A DNA stretch of 9,536 bases from JAZDLC01 sp043802345 (GCA_043802345.1 JAZDLC010000152.1:1-9536); one strand, 5' to 3'; counted from the stretch's first letter, positions 1 through 7,584 are shown. Program-made: numbers and translations. The notes: generated from the letters alone by a model not told the origin.

Positions 1-1535
1 GACCGATCGCACTCGGGCAGCCGCGCCCAGCGCGTGTTCCAGATCGCGTCATGGTCGTATTCCTCTCCGACGCGCATTGGCACGGCGACCGTCGTGACCG
101 CCAGCACGACCGCGCAGAGGAACCAGCTCACGGCCGCGCGGTTCAGGAGCGGCGCCAACCAGGCCAGTGATTCGTCGTAGACTTGCGTGAGAACGATCAG
201 CACGATCCCACAGCCGATGCCGAAGAGCAGCGTGATCGTCGCGGCGCGGCCGTGCGCGCGCGGCCACAGGAAGGCCGCCAGGAAGACCACGGCGATCGGC
301 GGCGCGAACAGCGCGGCCATGTCCTGGATCCAGATGAAGATGCCGCCTTCCCACTTCAAGAGCACCGGCGCCAGCACCGTGCCGATGCAGATGATCGTGA
401 AGGTCGACCAGCGCCCGACGCTGACCAGTTTCGCCTCGCTCGCCTCGCGGTTGATCAGCCGGTGGTAGAAGTCGATCGACCAGATCGTCGACGCCGAGTT
501 CAGCACGCTGGAGACCGTGCTCATGATCGCCGCGATCAAGGCCGCGAGCAGAACGCCCTGGCCCACGGGCGGCAGCAGCTCGTTGACCATCCGGATGTAG
601 ACGGAGTCCTTGGGCACGTCCGGCCCGTAGAGCGCGAAGGCGATCATGCCGGGAAAGACGATGATCAGCGGCAAGGCCCATTTGATGAGCGCGCAGCCGA
701 ACACCCCCATCTTGGCGTCCCACTCGCTGCGCGCCCCCAGACACCGTTGGATGTAGAACTGGTTGGTGCCGACATACCAGAGGCACAACGTGAACCAGAT
801 GGTCGCCACGCCCGTCCAGGGAGCGACCGGGTGATCGGCCGCCTGGAAGATGTGGCCACGCGTGGCGTCGGCCGTGACGTTCGCCTCCACGACCGCCTCC
901 AGGCCGCCGGCGGCGTGGACCCCCACCACCACCAGGACCAGTCCGCCGGTCACCAGGACCGCGACCTGCAGGACGTCGGTCCAGACCACCGACAGCAGCC
1001 CGCCGTAGATGCAGTAGGCCGCCGTGACCCCCGCGATCAGCAGCACGCACCCCATGAAGCCGAAGTCGAAAACGGCCGTCTCCCCCGGCAGCGCCATCTC
1101 GTAGACGATCCGCCCGCCCGCATAGAGCGCCGGCGCCAGCACCCCTGCCACCATGTGGAGGAGCGAGAATCCGGCGAAAATCTCGCGCGTGGTCGAGTTG
1201 TAGCGCCGCTCCAGGAACTCGGGAATAGTGTAGAGCTTCTTGCGGAAGAAGAACGGGAGGAAGATCCAGGCCAGGATCGAGTAGGCGATCCAGTTGTTCC
1301 ACTCGAAGACGGCCGGCGCCAGCCCGAAGGCGTAGGCGGTGCCGACCATGCCGATGAAGTGCTCGGTGCCGATATTGGAGCCGGTCATCGAGAGGGCGAC
1401 GGCGTACCAGGGCAGCTTCCGGCCGGCCAGAAAGTAGTCGTCGGCGACGTTCTTCTCGCGCCGCCCGACCCACAGGCCGAGGGCCAGCGAGGCGAGGAGG
1501 TAGGCGCCCGCGATCAGGAGGACGGTCAGGTTCAT
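1..1535 (-). CDS. Sodium:solute symporter, SGLT-like (SSS family), 3' end cut by window edge
   Basis: This is an inner-membrane secondary transporter that should couple sodium entry to uptake of a sugar or similar solute; the substrate cannot be read from the sequence. The frame is open for 511 codons from an ATG at 1535 to the window edge with no stop. Hydrophobic helices alternate through the whole length. The N-terminal part has DDYFLAGRKLPWYAV (residues 32-46) and SNIGTEHFIGMVG (53-65), which closely match the first helix of vSGLT-type carriers. WYVGTNQFYIQRCLGA (253-268) is the usual SSS signature. AAIMSTVSSVLNSAST (335-350) matches the helix holding the Na2 site; by analogy A336, S339 and T340 would be ligands. 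GGAG lies 14 nt before the ATG, rather far; upstream codons are open but hold only a TTG. The gene is divergent from the phosphodiesterase gene. The family assignment is firm. Most of the protein is present, and perhaps 10-80 residues are missing. Confidence 0.93.
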   Translation of the reverse strand, partial: MNLTVLLIAGAYLLASLALGLWVGRREKNVADDYFLAGRKLPWYAVALSMTGSNIGTEHFIGMVGTAYAFGLAPAVFEWNNWIAYSILAWIFLPFFFRKKLYTIPEFLERRYNSTTREIFAGFSLLHMVAGVLAPALYAGGRIVYEMALPGETAVFDFGFMGCVLLIAGVTAAYCIYGGLLSVVWTDVLQVAVLVTGGLVLVVVGVHAAGGLEAVVEANVTADATRGHIFQAADHPVAPWTGVATIWFTLCLWYVGTNQFYIQRCLGARSEWDAKMGVFGCALIKWALPLIIVFPGMIAFALYGPDVPKDSVYIRMVNELLPPVGQGVLLAALIAAIMSTVSSVLNSASTIWSIDFYHRLINREASEAKLVSVGRWSTFTIICIGTVLAPVLLKWEGGIFIWIQDMAALFAPPIAVVFLAAFLWPRAHGRAATITLLFGIGCGIVLIVLTQVYDESLAWLAPLLNRAAVSWFLCAVVLAVTTVAVPMRVGEEYDHDAIWNTRWARLPECDR

Positions 1536-1583
1536 GCTGAAGAATCCATCTCCAGAGCCTACCAAGGCACGAGCCGCGATTCT

Positions 1584-1610
1584 CCACCTTGCTCGCCCTT
1601 GCCCTTGCCC
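1584..1610 (-). other. G-rich tract with period-6 GGGCAA repeats in divergent intergenic region
   Basis: On the minus strand three GGG runs recur at exact 6-bp spacing (plus-strand CCC at 1608-1610, 1602-1604 and 1596-1598), followed by GG pairs at 1587-1588 and 1584-1585. The run lies in the 90-bp gap between the symporter start and the phosphodiesterase start. It could form a weak quadruplex, or it could simply be a short low-complexity repeat. A regulatory role is inference only. Confidence 0.35.
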
Positions 1611-1619
1611 TGCTAGACT
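1611..1619 (+). promoter_or_regulatory. Possible extended -10 promoter of the phosphodiesterase gene
   Basis: TGCTAGACT reads as an extended -10 element: TG, one base, then TAGACT with four of six consensus matches. It ends 6 nt before the ATG at 1626, so transcription would start at or next to the start codon. No Shine-Dalgarno sequence is visible between it and the ATG, which fits a leaderless message. No good -35 is present at normal spacing; TTGCTC at 1589-1594 is 19 nt away. Confidence 0.3.
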
Positions 1620-1625
1620 GCGCGC

Positions 1626-2471
1626 ATGTGCACCCTCACCATCCTCCTTCCCGCCCTTCTCCTCACCCTCGCCACCTTCCCGGCGCGTGCTCGGGTCCCC
1701 ACGCTGATCGCTCACCGCGGCGCGTCGCACGACGCTCCGGAGAACACACTGGCGGCCTTCAAGCTCGCCTTTGAACTCGGAGCGGACGGCATCGAGGGGG
1801 ACTTCTACCTCACCGCGGACGGGCAGATCGTCTGCATCCACGACGCCGACACCGAGCGCACCGCTGGTGTCAAGCTCGAGGTCGCCCGCTCGACTCTGGC
1901 GGAACTGAAAGCGCTCGACGTCGGGAGTTGGAAGGACCCCCGCTTCGCCGGCGAGCGGATCCCGACCCTGCGGGCAGTCCTCGCCGTCGTCCCTCACGGG
2001 AAGAAGCTGCTGATCGAGATCAAGTGCGGCCCCGAGATCTTGCCGGCGCTGGAGCGTGAACTGGCAAAGGCCTCCGTGCCGCGCGGGCAGATTGCGGTGA
2101 TCTCATTCGACGCGGAAGTGCTTCGCTTTGCCAAGTCGCGCCTGCCGGACCTGTCCACCTACTGGCTGACGAGCTACCAGCGCGACCAGGAGACGCGAGA
2201 GCTGCACCCGACGCTTGACGAGGTCCTGGCCACGCTGAAACGCACCGGAGCGGATGCCCTCGACACGAAGGACGACCCGGCGGTCGTGGACCAGCCGTTC
2301 GTGGAGGCGCTGCACAAGGCGGGGTACGGGGTCCATGCCTGGACGGTCGACGATCCGGACGCGGCGCGGCGGCTCTGTGCCCTCGGGATCGTTTCGATCA
2401 CCACCAACCGGCCCGATCACCTGCGCAAGGAGCTCAGCGGCGATGTCGACGCCGAGACCCGCGAACCCTGA
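1626..2471 (+). CDS. Glycerophosphodiester phosphodiesterase, exported
   Basis: The 281-residue protein should hydrolyse glycerophosphodiesters to sn-glycerol 3-phosphate and an alcohol, probably in the periplasm. Residues 1-22 form a hydrophobic signal peptide ending near ARARVP. The GDPD TIM-barrel motifs are in order. LIAHRGASHDAPENT (27-41) holds the first catalytic histidine H30, R31 and E39. GIEGDF (55-60) holds metal ligands E57 and D59. IHD (71-73) holds the second catalytic histidine H72. LLIEIK (128-133) holds E131 and K133. HAWTVD (237-242) and ITTNRPD (258-264) are the late barrel motifs. All key residues are intact and the length is normal for a single-domain family member. The start is the ATG directly before the signal peptide; no clear ribosome binding site precedes it. 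It stands alone: divergent from the symporter and convergent with the long exported protein gene. GlpQ or UgpQ naming cannot be decided here. Confidence 0.93.
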   Translation: MCTLTILLPALLLTLATFPARARVPTLIAHRGASHDAPENTLAAFKLAFELGADGIEGDFYLTADGQIVCIHDADTERTAGVKLEVARSTLAELKALDVGSWKDPRFAGERIPTLRAVLAVVPHGKKLLIEIKCGPEILPALERELAKASVPRGQIAVISFDAEVLRFAKSRLPDLSTYWLTSYQRDQETRELHPTLDEVLATLKRTGADALDTKDDPAVVDQPFVEALHKAGYGVHAWTVDDPDAARRLCALGIVSITTNRPDHLRKELSGDVDAETREP

Positions 2472-2480
2472 CGCGGGCCC

Positions 2481-5400
2481 CTACTGCTCCGCGAAGTGGA
2501 AGACCAACCAGACAGCGGGGCGCCGCTTGATCTGCGCGAGCAGGTCGCGGGCCGCCGGCAGGTCGCGGCTGGCAATGGCCCGATCAAGGTCCTCCCCCAG
2601 CTCCTTCTGGAACAGCCCGCTCTGGGACGCGAGCGACTGCCGGTACGCCTCGAGGGCCGTCCATTCCTTCCCCGGCTTCAGGCCCGCGAGCAGCTTCTCG
2701 GCGGTCTTGCAGGCGGTCGCCCAGTCCTTCGCCGCCGGCGTCGCGCTGGCCATGCGGACTGTCCGCTTGGCGGACGACTCCAGCTCGACCTCCATCAAGG
2801 AGCACCACTCGGCCAGCGTCGCCATGGCGGAACTGGCCTCGTTCTCCGCCGTCACCTCTCCCATCCGCGGCAAGTTCCCCAGACCATCCCGCAGGGCGCG
2901 CAGCCATCGCTGCGCGTCAGCCACCATCGGCACCTGACGGCCCGGCAGCTCCATCGCCTTCTGGAGCAACGGCAGGACCTTCTCGAGATCGCCCGCGCCA
3001 AGCGCCGCCGCTCCCTCCTGCTTCCAGAGTTCACTCCAGCGCCTCAGGTCCTTCAGCCGCCGGCGCTTCACCAGCTCCCGAAGCGGATCGTCGACAAACG
3101 TGTCCATTCCGGGCTTCCAGCCGATTCCGGCCTCAATCCCGGGATCCCCCTCCCAGTAGACCTTCTGGTCGATGTCGAGCAGTACGACCCGCGGCATGCC
3201 GAACTTCTTCAGCGCGTACATTTCGAACGTCTCACCGCTGTCCAGGCGGGACTGGACCTTCGAGTCGACTGCCACCGATCCGGGGAAGGGGTGTTTCTCC
3301 AAAAAGGCCGGAAGCTCCGGCCCGTCCTGATAGTGGGCGATGGAGATGATCTCCAGACCGACGTCCGAGTGTTCCTTCGCGACACTCATCAGCCACTTGT
3401 CGATCGGGAGGATCTTGTTCTGTTCGATCGACCAGAAGACCAGCAGGGTCGGCACGGGACCGCGCTCGGCGAAGCCGGTGCGGCCGCCCTGGACCCAGGT
3501 CGCCACCTTCGGAAAGGCCGGTACTTTCCGCAGCCAGCTCCCGCCCAGACTGCCGCCGCCCGCCGCCTTCTCGAGCGCCTCCATCTTGATCGTCCGCTCG
3601 ATCTGGCTCCCCGGATCCCGGGCTTCCCGGGCCAGATAGCGGACATTCCTGTACTTGGCGGAGCCGGGCCCGGTGATCAGCCCGAAGCTGCCTCGCAGGA
3701 CATCGGAGTCGCCGAAGTCATGAGTCACCACAAACTCGCCGTCAAACCAGACATCCACCTCGGAGCCGATCACGTCCAGCCGGATCTTGTGCCAGCCCCG
3801 GCCTCTGGTGTCGACCTTGTTGTTCCGCCACACCTTGCTGGAGTCCGACCCGAAGAAGGTCGTCAGGTCGAGCGAACCCTGCCGCTCGATCCTGTCCGCT
3901 TCCCTGTCCGCATTCCGCCCGGGATGGAGAATCACCGCGTGGAAGGTCTGCGCCGACTTGCGCCCGAACACCAGCCCGCAGAAGGAGTTCTTCTCGCGCT
4001 CGGCCAGCACCTCCACCTCCATGGAGAAGTCGCCGGACGTGATCGTGTCGTAGGTGAGGAAGTTGTAGTCGAAGCTATCCTCCCGATAGGGGCCGAAGCT
4101 GGACCAGAGTTCCCCTCCGTACGGCTTCCAGATGTCACCGCCGGTGGTCCAGCCACTGAGATCCTCCTCGTTGTACGCCAACTGCCAGAGCGCGATCGAC
4201 TTGCCGGAACTCCGGGCCGCCTGCTCGAACAGGCTGAAGAGTGAGGAGACCCTGAGCTGCGTGCCGAGCCGCCAGCTGACCTCCATGGCCATCATCGGCA
4301 GGCCGTTGTCGAGGTACCCCTTGACGATCGCCTCCGCCCTCGTCCACATTTGCTCGTGGATCTTCGCCAGACTGTCCCGCTTCGGATCCCACTTCGAAAG
4401 CCTGGCCTCCAGGTCACGCAGAAGCTTCGGATCCGCTTCTTCTTGCGCCTCGACGATCTGCAGGGCGGTGAGGATCAGCTTGGTGGCCCGGTCGGTGTTC
4501 TTCTCCCTGAGGGCCAGGTGGTCCGCGAACTGCGCCAGCAGGTCTACGTCCTCCGGCGTCCGCACCAGCCCCTTCTCGAAGTGCTCGGTAGCGATGTCGT
4601 ACTCCCGACGTTCGATGGCGTAGAGCGCCCATTCGAGATACGGCTTCTCCGCCTCCGCCTTTCCGGACTGCTCGTCCGCCAGGTCGATCAGCCAATCCTT
4701 CCAGACCTCGTTCAATTCCTCCACGGTCTTGACCGTCCTGAGCGCCTCGGTCCGCGGCAACCCCTTGGTCGGCCGCTGCGGATTGGCCAGCACCACCTTC
4801 TCGAAGTTTTCCACCGCGCCCTCGCCGACCCGTCCGCCCGACGCGTTGATGAACTCGTTGAACGCCGTGCGGTAGATGAAGCGCCCGTCGGCGGGATCCT
4901 GGTAGTTGTAGAGGAAGAAGACGAAGCCCCAGGTCGGCGCGTACCAGGGCGGCCCCCAGCTGTACTTGTTCTCGATGATGATCTGGAGCGTCGGCGCGGT
5001 CTCCGGCGTGGCGTTCGGATCGTCGCCGGACAGGCCGTCGGCGGAGTCGCGCATCCACCCCTTCTTCAACCGCTCCACCAGCGGAAACAGCCGGTGGTTG
5101 GCCGGCATGTTCATGATCACCGTGCCGTTGCTGAGGATCCTGCACCCTTCGAAGAAGGAGGCCAACCCCTCGTTCAGCCAGCCGGAGGCGGTGGTGGCCA
5201 GCCCGACGAACTGGTGCGCCGCCTCATGGAACAGGGTGCCCACGCATTCCTCGAAGCCGCCCTGGCCGATGTAGGTCTCCACGTGGCTGCCGGTGAAATG
5301 CCCGCCGGACCACTCCACCGGTGGACCGATCCCGAGGGTGAGGTACTCGTCCCGGTTCTTGAAGATGTGCAGGGTGATGCGGGGAACAGAGCGGTTGTCG

Positions 5401-6149
5401 TCCCCGCCGCCGTACTGGAAGAAGCGGCGATAGAACGCGTTCATCTGCTCCATCGCCTCGGCAGCCCGCACCAGCACCTCGTACCCCGCGTCCGTCTTCG
5501 TGACGTAATGTTCGCGCGTGGTGGTGGCGGCCTGCTTCCAGTCCAGATGCTTGGCGTCATGCTCGCGAACCCACTCCACCGAGACGTCCGCCATCAGGTC
5601 CTTCGGCTTGGCGGTGGACGCCAGCGAGGGATCGGGGGAGGCGGAGATCCGCTCGATCTCGGCCTGGGTCGCCTCGCTCTCCGGATCGAGGGCCAGGATC
5701 TCCTGGAGCACGCGGATGGCCGAGTGGGGCCGCCCCTCCTTGGTGTACAGGTCCGCGATCGGCTGCAGCCGGTCGATGAACCCCTCGCGAAGCTGGAAAA
5801 GCTCCTTGGCAACAGGGTCCAGGGCCTCGATCCGCGCCCGCAGCTCCTTCAGGACCGGCTTCTTCGCCTTCTGCGCCATCAGCAGATTGAATTGCTTGTG
5901 AAGCGCGAAGACCTGCTCGTCCCGGTCCCCGTAGGCTGCGGCCCACTGCGCGCGCAACTCCCAGGCCCTCGGTGACTTGGGGTCCCGCTCCAGGGCGCGC
6001 TGGATCAGGGTCGCGGCATCATTCAGCCTCCCCTCCGCCAGGGCGTCCCGGGCGGTCAGGAGCGAGTGCTGGAAGATGGAGCCCGTGTCCTTGGCCGCGG
6101 ACACTGCGGCGGCCCCAAGGAAGAGCATCGCCAGGACGATTCGTTTCAT
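2481..6149 (-). CDS. Large exported protein: TPR, peptidase MA-like zinc protease, DUF1080/LamG-like and thioredoxin-like domains
   Basis: The protein has 1222 residues. A signal peptide covers residues 1-19. TPR-like helices follow at about 25-165. A gluzincin-type domain lies at about 210-490: HEAAH (308-312) gives the zinc ligands H308 and H312 and catalytic E309, and WLNEGLASFF (324-333) gives the likely third ligand E327. More TPR-like helices occur at about 500-650. A DUF1080/LamG-like beta-sandwich covers about 654-838, with WHKIRLDVIGSEVDVWFDGE at 786-805. A thioredoxin-like fold lies at about 870-1013. There FWSIEQNK replaces the WCxxC site, while the segment with the usual cis-proline, GMPRVVLLD (984-992), remains. 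The tail (about 1020-1222) is helical. Overall this looks like an outer-surface or periplasmic protein with a probably active protease domain and an inactive thioredoxin domain. GGAGGA lies 11 nt before the ATG. The C-terminus converges on the phosphodiesterase gene. Domain names are my reading of motifs; the true substrate is unknown. Confidence 0.85.
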   Translation of the reverse strand: MKRIVLAMLFLGAAAVSAAKDTGSIFQHSLLTARDALAEGRLNDAATLIQRALERDPKSPRAWELRAQWAAAYGDRDEQVFALHKQFNLLMAQKAKKPVLKELRARIEALDPVAKELFQLREGFIDRLQPIADLYTKEGRPHSAIRVLQEILALDPESEATQAEIERISASPDPSLASTAKPKDLMADVSVEWVREHDAKHLDWKQAATTTREHYVTKTDAGYEVLVRAAEAMEQMNAFYRRFFQYGGGDDNRSVPRITLHIFKNRDEYLTLGIGPPVEWSGGHFTGSHVETYIGQGGFEECVGTLFHEAAHQFVGLATTASGWLNEGLASFFEGCRILSNGTVIMNMPANHRLFPLVERLKKGWMRDSADGLSGDDPNATPETAPTLQIIIENKYSWGPPWYAPTWGFVFFLYNYQDPADGRFIYRTAFNEFINASGGRVGEGAVENFEKVVLANPQRPTKGLPRTEALRTVKTVEELNEVWKDWLIDLADEQSGKAEAEKPYLEWALYAIERREYDIATEHFEKGLVRTPEDVDLLAQFADHLALREKNTDRATKLILTALQIVEAQEEADPKLLRDLEARLSKWDPKRDSLAKIHEQMWTRAEAIVKGYLDNGLPMMAMEVSWRLGTQLRVSSLFSLFEQAARSSGKSIALWQLAYNEEDLSGWTTGGDIWKPYGGELWSSFGPYREDSFDYNFLTYDTITSGDFSMEVEVLAEREKNSFCGLVFGRKSAQTFHAVILHPGRNADREADRIERQGSLDLTTFFGSDSSKVWRNNKVDTRGRGWHKIRLDVIGSEVDVWFDGEFVVTHDFGDSDVLRGSFGLITGPGSAKYRNVRYLAREARDPGSQIERTIKMEALEKAAGGGSLGGSWLRKVPAFPKVATWVQGGRTGFAERGPVPTLLVFWSIEQNKILPIDKWLMSVAKEHSDVGLEIISIAHYQDGPELPAFLEKHPFPGSVAVDSKVQSRLDSGETFEMYALKKFGMPRVVLLDIDQKVYWEGDPGIEAGIGWKPGMDTFVDDPLRELVKRRRLKDLRRWSELWKQEGAAALGAGDLEKVLPLLQKAMELPGRQVPMVADAQRWLRALRDGLGNLPRMGEVTAENEASSAMATLAEWCSLMEVELESSAKRTVRMASATPAAKDWATACKTAEKLLAGLKPGKEWTALEAYRQSLASQSGLFQKELGEDLDRAIASRDLPAARDLLAQIKRRPAVWLVFHFAEQ

Positions 6150-6214
6150 GGACCGAGGGTTCCTCCGGCGGACCTCACGCTTCTGCAGACGCTGAGAGAC
6201 TGTTTAGCGCTCAT
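6146..6214 (-). CDS. Possible 22-codon leader ORF overlapping the start of the large exported protein gene
   Basis: An ATG at 6214 opens a 22-residue frame beginning MSAKQSLSV. It ends with a TGA inside the ATGA that also holds the start codon of the 1222-residue gene. GGAGGA directly abuts this ATG, closer than is normal for a ribosome binding site, so efficient translation is uncertain. If translated, it could couple translation to the downstream gene. The peptide has no recognised similarity. Chance occurrence is quite possible. Confidence 0.25.
   Translation of the reverse strand: MSAKQSLSVCRSVRSAGGTLGP
6161..6166 (-). promoter_or_regulatory. Shine-Dalgarno site of the large exported protein gene
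   Basis: Read on the minus strand this is GGAGGA, a near-perfect match to the anti-Shine-Dalgarno sequence, 11 nt before the ATG at 6149. It supports that ATG as the start, which also places the signal peptide at the very N-terminus. Confidence 0.6.
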
Positions 6215-6228
6215 TCCTCCAACGGGTT

Positions 6229-6256
6229 GCTATACGACGAAACAAGCCGATGTAAC
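6229..6256 (-). promoter_or_regulatory. Possible sigma70-like promoter for the large exported protein gene
   Basis: On the minus strand TATAGC (6234 to 6229) could be a -10 box. GTTACA (6256 to 6251) lies 16 nt upstream as a weak -35. The region is visibly AT-richer than its surroundings, which is unusual in this GC-rich window. The 137-bp gap between this gene and the upstream DUF493 gene holds nothing else I can identify. Confidence 0.3.
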
Positions 6257-6286
6257 CCCGTCTATATCCGGAAGATCGATGCCTGA

Positions 6287-6598
6287 TCAAAGCGCCACGA
6301 GCCCCCGGACCCCGGACATGCGCTGGTAGACCTCGATCACGGCGTCCGGACTGGCCATCTCGGCCTCGCAAGTCACGCTGAGATAGCGACCTGATCGGGA
6401 CTTACGGGTGCAGTGAGGCAGGCCGTCCAGGAGGGCAAGCAGGTGGTTCAACTCCTCCGCCGGCACGATGAACTTGAAGACATACTCCGAGGGCCACCGG
6501 CCCTGGCTCAGAAGCGCCCGCCTCAAACCATCAAACGTCCCCTTCCGGTTGCCCCGGGAACGCCCGCCATCCTGACCTTGTCGACTCGAATCCACCAC
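6287..6598 (-). CDS. DUF493 (YbeD-like) small cytosolic protein
   Basis: The C-terminal 80 residues match the DUF493 family in the form seen in Bacteroidetes-type members. WPSEYVFKFIVP is followed by RSGRYLSVTCEAEMASPDAV and ends GVRGLVAL. Family members are small ferredoxin-like alpha/beta proteins, and E. coli YbeD has been linked to lipoate metabolism without a proven activity. The start is uncertain because no in-frame ATG is near. A GTG at 6598, with GAG 4 nt upstream, gives 103 residues with a basic 25-residue extension. A TTG at 6526 gives 79 residues but cuts off the phenylalanine of FDGLRRALL, which aligns to the family's first helix. I chose the GTG. The gene is divergent from the SGNH-like gene 66 bp away, and lies 137 bp upstream of the large exported protein gene on the same strand. 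Confidence 0.75.
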   Translation of the reverse strand: MVDSSRQGQDGGRSRGNRKGTFDGLRRALLSQGRWPSEYVFKFIVPAEELNHLLALLDGLPHCTRKSRSGRYLSVTCEAEMASPDAVIEVYQRMSGVRGLVAL

Positions 6599-6664
6599 TT
6601 GTCTCGATTCACATCGATCGTAGCATGGCGCCAGCAACCAAGAAACCACCCAACAGAGACCGCA

Positions 6665-7555
6665 ATGCCACCCAAGGCCTCGCGCCAGAAATGCCCTCTC
6701 CTGTTCCTGCTGCTTGCCTGCGCGCTCGCGCCGGCCGCCCGGCCGGCCTCCCATCCGGCCCTCGAGCGCGTGGCCGTGATCGGGGCAAGCGTCACGGACG
6801 GGTTCCTGCTGCCGAACGAGGTCCACGCCATGGTCACGGTGGCGGACGTGATCCAGGCGTCCTGCGTCGATCCGATCGAGCCTCCGTTTCGGATGTCGAG
6901 CATGCTCTTCTTCCGGAACCCCGTGGAGTACGGCACCCGCTATGCGCGGGCAGCCCAGGAGGCGGATCCCACGCTCCTCATCGCCGTCGACTTCCTGTTC
7001 TGGTTCGGCTACGGGTTCACCATGGATGAGGCGAGCCGCCTGCAACAGCTCGAGGCCGGCCTGGCCCTGCTGGAGCCGTTCGAGTGCCCGGTGGTGGTCG
7101 GCGACTTCCCCAACATGATCGTCGCCGCCCGGGAGGGAGTCGGGATTCACGGCGCCCCGATGATCAGCGAGTGGCAGGTGCCGTCGGAGGAGACCCTGGC
7201 CCAGCTCAACCGCCGGCTCAAGGAGTGGGCCAACGAGCGCCCGCATGTCCATGTCGTGCCGATGTCCGACTTCCTGGAGAAGATCCGCTCGGGCAGGCAG
7301 GTTGAAGTGCACGGGAACGAGTGGCCGGAGAACTCCCAGGCCACGCTCGTCGACAAGGACCTGCTCCACACGACCTTCGAGGGCACGGTGGGCCTGACCC
7401 TGCTGGCGCTCGACACGCTGGTTGCAGGTGAGCCGGACCTTGAGGAGACTCTCTTCCACTGGGACAAGGACGTGATCAAGCAGCGGGTGCTGGATGCCCG
7501 CAAGGAAGAGCGGGCGCAGCGGATGCGAGGGGTGGAGGAACCGTCCGGCGGGTGA
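6665..7555 (+). CDS. Exported SGNH/GDSL-hydrolase-like protein
   Basis: The 296-residue protein carries an N-terminal signal sequence (about 1-28). LLAC (16-19) could be a lipobox, so it may be a lipoprotein. VAVIGASVTDGF (36-47) fits SGNH block I with S42 as the candidate nucleophile. DLLH (232-235) fits block V, giving D232 and H235. I cannot place blocks II and III with certainty; GDFPN (146-150) is the only hint of block III and is not convincing. If active, it would be an esterase or lipase-like hydrolase of the envelope, substrate unknown. The start is the ATG immediately before the signal peptide; only a weak AGAGA precedes it. The gene stands alone on the plus strand, divergent from DUF493 and convergent with DUF1294, with repeats in the downstream gap. 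It is an atypical or distant member of the superfamily. Confidence 0.7.
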   Translation: MPPKASRQKCPLLFLLLACALAPAARPASHPALERVAVIGASVTDGFLLPNEVHAMVTVADVIQASCVDPIEPPFRMSSMLFFRNPVEYGTRYARAAQEADPTLLIAVDFLFWFGYGFTMDEASRLQQLEAGLALLEPFECPVVVGDFPNMIVAAREGVGIHGAPMISEWQVPSEETLAQLNRRLKEWANERPHVHVVPMSDFLEKIRSGRQVEVHGNEWPENSQATLVDKDLLHTTFEGTVGLTLLALDTLVAGEPDLEETLFHWDKDVIKQRVLDARKEERAQRMRGVEEPSGG

Positions 7556-7584
7556 GGCGTCGCGGCGAGGCACGTCACACCGCT

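Noticed and set aside
49..1616. Long open frames on both strands (about 512 residues on minus at 49-1587, 477 residues on plus at 183-1616)
   Set aside because: Both are rich in Arg, Gly, Pro, His and Asp with no domain pattern. They are shadow frames of the symporter gene, whose own frame gives clear membrane helices and family motifs.
2472..2480. Terminator between the convergent phosphodiesterase and large exported protein genes
   Set aside because: Only 9 bp separate the stops, and no hairpin followed by a T-run is visible.
2496..5975. Long plus-strand frames (582 residues at 2496-4244, 541 residues at 4350-5975) antisense to the large exported protein
   Set aside because: High GC keeps antisense frames open. 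The translations are low in complexity and match no family, whereas the minus frame is continuous with coherent domains.
6413..6664. N-terminal extension of the SGNH-like protein to an ATG at 6413
   Set aside because: It would place about 84 residues before a clear signal peptide and overlap the DUF493 gene in antisense.
6599..7573. N-terminal extension of the DUF493 frame up to 7573 on the minus strand
   Set aside because: The added residues are antisense of the SGNH-like gene and have shadow-frame composition; DUF493 proteins are about 80-110 residues.
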